DNA of 5,478 nt from an uncultured Sulfolobales archaeon (lineage in GTDB: Archaea > Thermoproteota > Thermoprotei_A > Sulfolobales > Desulfurococcaceae), in contig CALKYD010000064.1 of NCBI GenBank assembly GCA_938003605.1, forward strand, positions 1-5,478, in the 5' to 3' direction. The notes beneath the pieces were generated by a model that ran no database searches, was not told where the DNA came from, and worked only from the letters and a program-made list of their open reading frames with translations. Shown here one piece after another: positions 4,806 through 5,478 of the stretch (the first letter of the stretch is position 1; each line of letters opens with the position of its first letter). Both the position numbers and the translations under genes were made by a program.

Positions 4806-5478
4806 GTGGCTTAAGCACTTTGCTGTGGAAGGAGTTACTCGACTTATCCAGGGACTACAAGACTATCCTTACAACAGTGCTTCTACCATTAATACTGCTT
4901 CCAATACTGGGGCTTGTGGGGATAGTCCTAGTCTCCCAACAACCTGCCACAGTGGCGCTTGTTGACGAAGACTGCTATGAATCAACCAACTCTATGCTTA
5001 ACATAACTATATCGTCGCATCAAGTAACTGAAGTGCTTCGTGAAGAGCTTGGTAAGAGGGGGTTTAAAGTAGTTGAATCAAACGATACATCAGTTGTAGA
5101 CGATCCATCAATAGATCTAGTGGTTGTTATTCCAAGGGGTTTTGCAGCAAATGCAACAAGCCTCAACTCTACTGCAAGCATCCTCGTCATTAGGAGAGCC
5201 AACGTGCAGGCCAGCGCTATGGCTGAGCAAGCAGCTAGGGATATAATTAGTTGGCTGAGCCGTTCACTGGCTAGAGTTAAGGTAGATGCTCTTTCAAAGT
5301 ACGCTGGCGTTGAAGCTTCTTCAGAAGCTGTTCTAAGCCCTATAGTTGTCCAGCAGGAGGTCGTCACTATTATTGGAGAAAAGGCTGGCGTTGAAGAGGA
5401 GCTTAAAGGCATCTTAGCCAGGTTTTTAGTCCTAGCTTTAGGCATTGTAGTGACTCCTGCGACAAGTTTTATAATTGA
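4802..5478 (+). CDS. ABC-2 type transporter permease, N-terminal part (cut by window end)
   Basis: The frame opens with ATG at 4802, overlapping the ATPase stop as ATGA, and stays open for 225 codons to the window edge. GAGG (4788-4791) is a possible binding site 10 nt upstream. The N-terminus SGLSTLLWKELLDLSRDYKT is the cytoplasmic lead-in typical of ABC-2 permeases, where a WKE motif precedes the first membrane helix (about residues 22-44). A large polar domain follows (about 46-203), which in NatB-like permeases faces outside. The next hydrophobic segment begins near 207 and is truncated. The loop contains four N-X-T sequons (Asn67, 94, 117, 122), consistent with archaeal surface glycosylation. 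It would form the transport channel with the ATPase encoded just before it, probably as a dimer. The remaining membrane helices, expected to be about five, lie beyond the window. Confidence 0.88.
   Translation, partial: MSGLSTLLWKELLDLSRDYKTILTTVLLPLILLPILGLVGIVLVSQQPATVALVDEDCYESTNSMLNITISSHQVTEVLREELGKRGFKVVESNDTSVVDDPSIDLVVVIPRGFAANATSLNSTASILVIRRANVQASAMAEQAARDIISWLSRSLARVKVDALSKYAGVEASSEAVLSPIVVQQEVVTIIGEKAGVEEELKGILARFLVLALGIVVTPATSFII

Noticed and set aside
5020..5445. 141-codon open frame on minus, antisense to the permease
   Set aside because: The ABC-2 permease frame continues through the whole region with a clear protein signature. The antisense product is a low-complexity Ser/Thr/Ala/Leu shadow without a promoter or binding site.
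1..5478. CRISPR array, insertion sequence, tRNA or prophage-like content
   Set aside because: I saw no regularly spaced repeats, terminal inverted repeats, transposase or integrase motifs, or cloverleaf with tRNA consensus; gene order and codon use look like ordinary chromosome.

Overview
The window looks like chromosomal DNA from a thermophilic archaeon of the Thermoproteota (crenarchaeal) branch. The signs are TTTAAA-type archaeal promoter boxes at the distances expected of archaeal TATA elements, GGTG-type ribosome binding sites, frequent GTG and TTG starts, AGG/AGA arginine and ATA isoleucine codons, and crenarchaeal-style proteins such as an HTH-ThiN regulator. I see no mobile element, CRISPR array, tRNA or rRNA. 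Genus-level placement is not possible by eye.

Layout from left to right. A partial minus-strand gene (1-204) encodes the membrane N-terminus of an HtpX-like M48 protease. It diverges from a 102-residue plus-strand gene (275-583) whose predicted strand/helix order resembles a Roadblock/LC7 domain. After a short convergent spacer come four minus-strand genes, transcribed right to left. A winged-helix-like protein (3305-3979) is followed 18 bp later by an HTH-ThiN regulator of the ThiR type (2387-3286). A 105-bp gap with its own promoter then leads to an unrecognised 286-residue protein (1421-2281), tightly coupled to a TatD-family metal-dependent hydrolase (695-1414). Diverging from the winged-helix gene is a plus-strand ABC export operon: an ATPase (4077-4805) that overlaps by ATGA an ABC-2 type permease (4802 to the window end, incomplete).

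Functional reading. The ABC pair is a two-gene ABC-2/NatAB-like exporter, and the divergent winged-helix protein is a candidate local regulator, though only position supports this. The HTH-ThiN protein probably senses a thiamine phosphate and controls thiamine genes, but no thiamine biosynthesis gene lies here, so it would act elsewhere. The unknown protein and the TatD hydrolase probably form one transcript. Both divergent intergenic regions carry a single near-palindromic TATA-like box placed to serve both strands. That, together with the unrecognised proteins, is the most interesting content. I found no clear evidence of a new multi-gene defence or mobile system.
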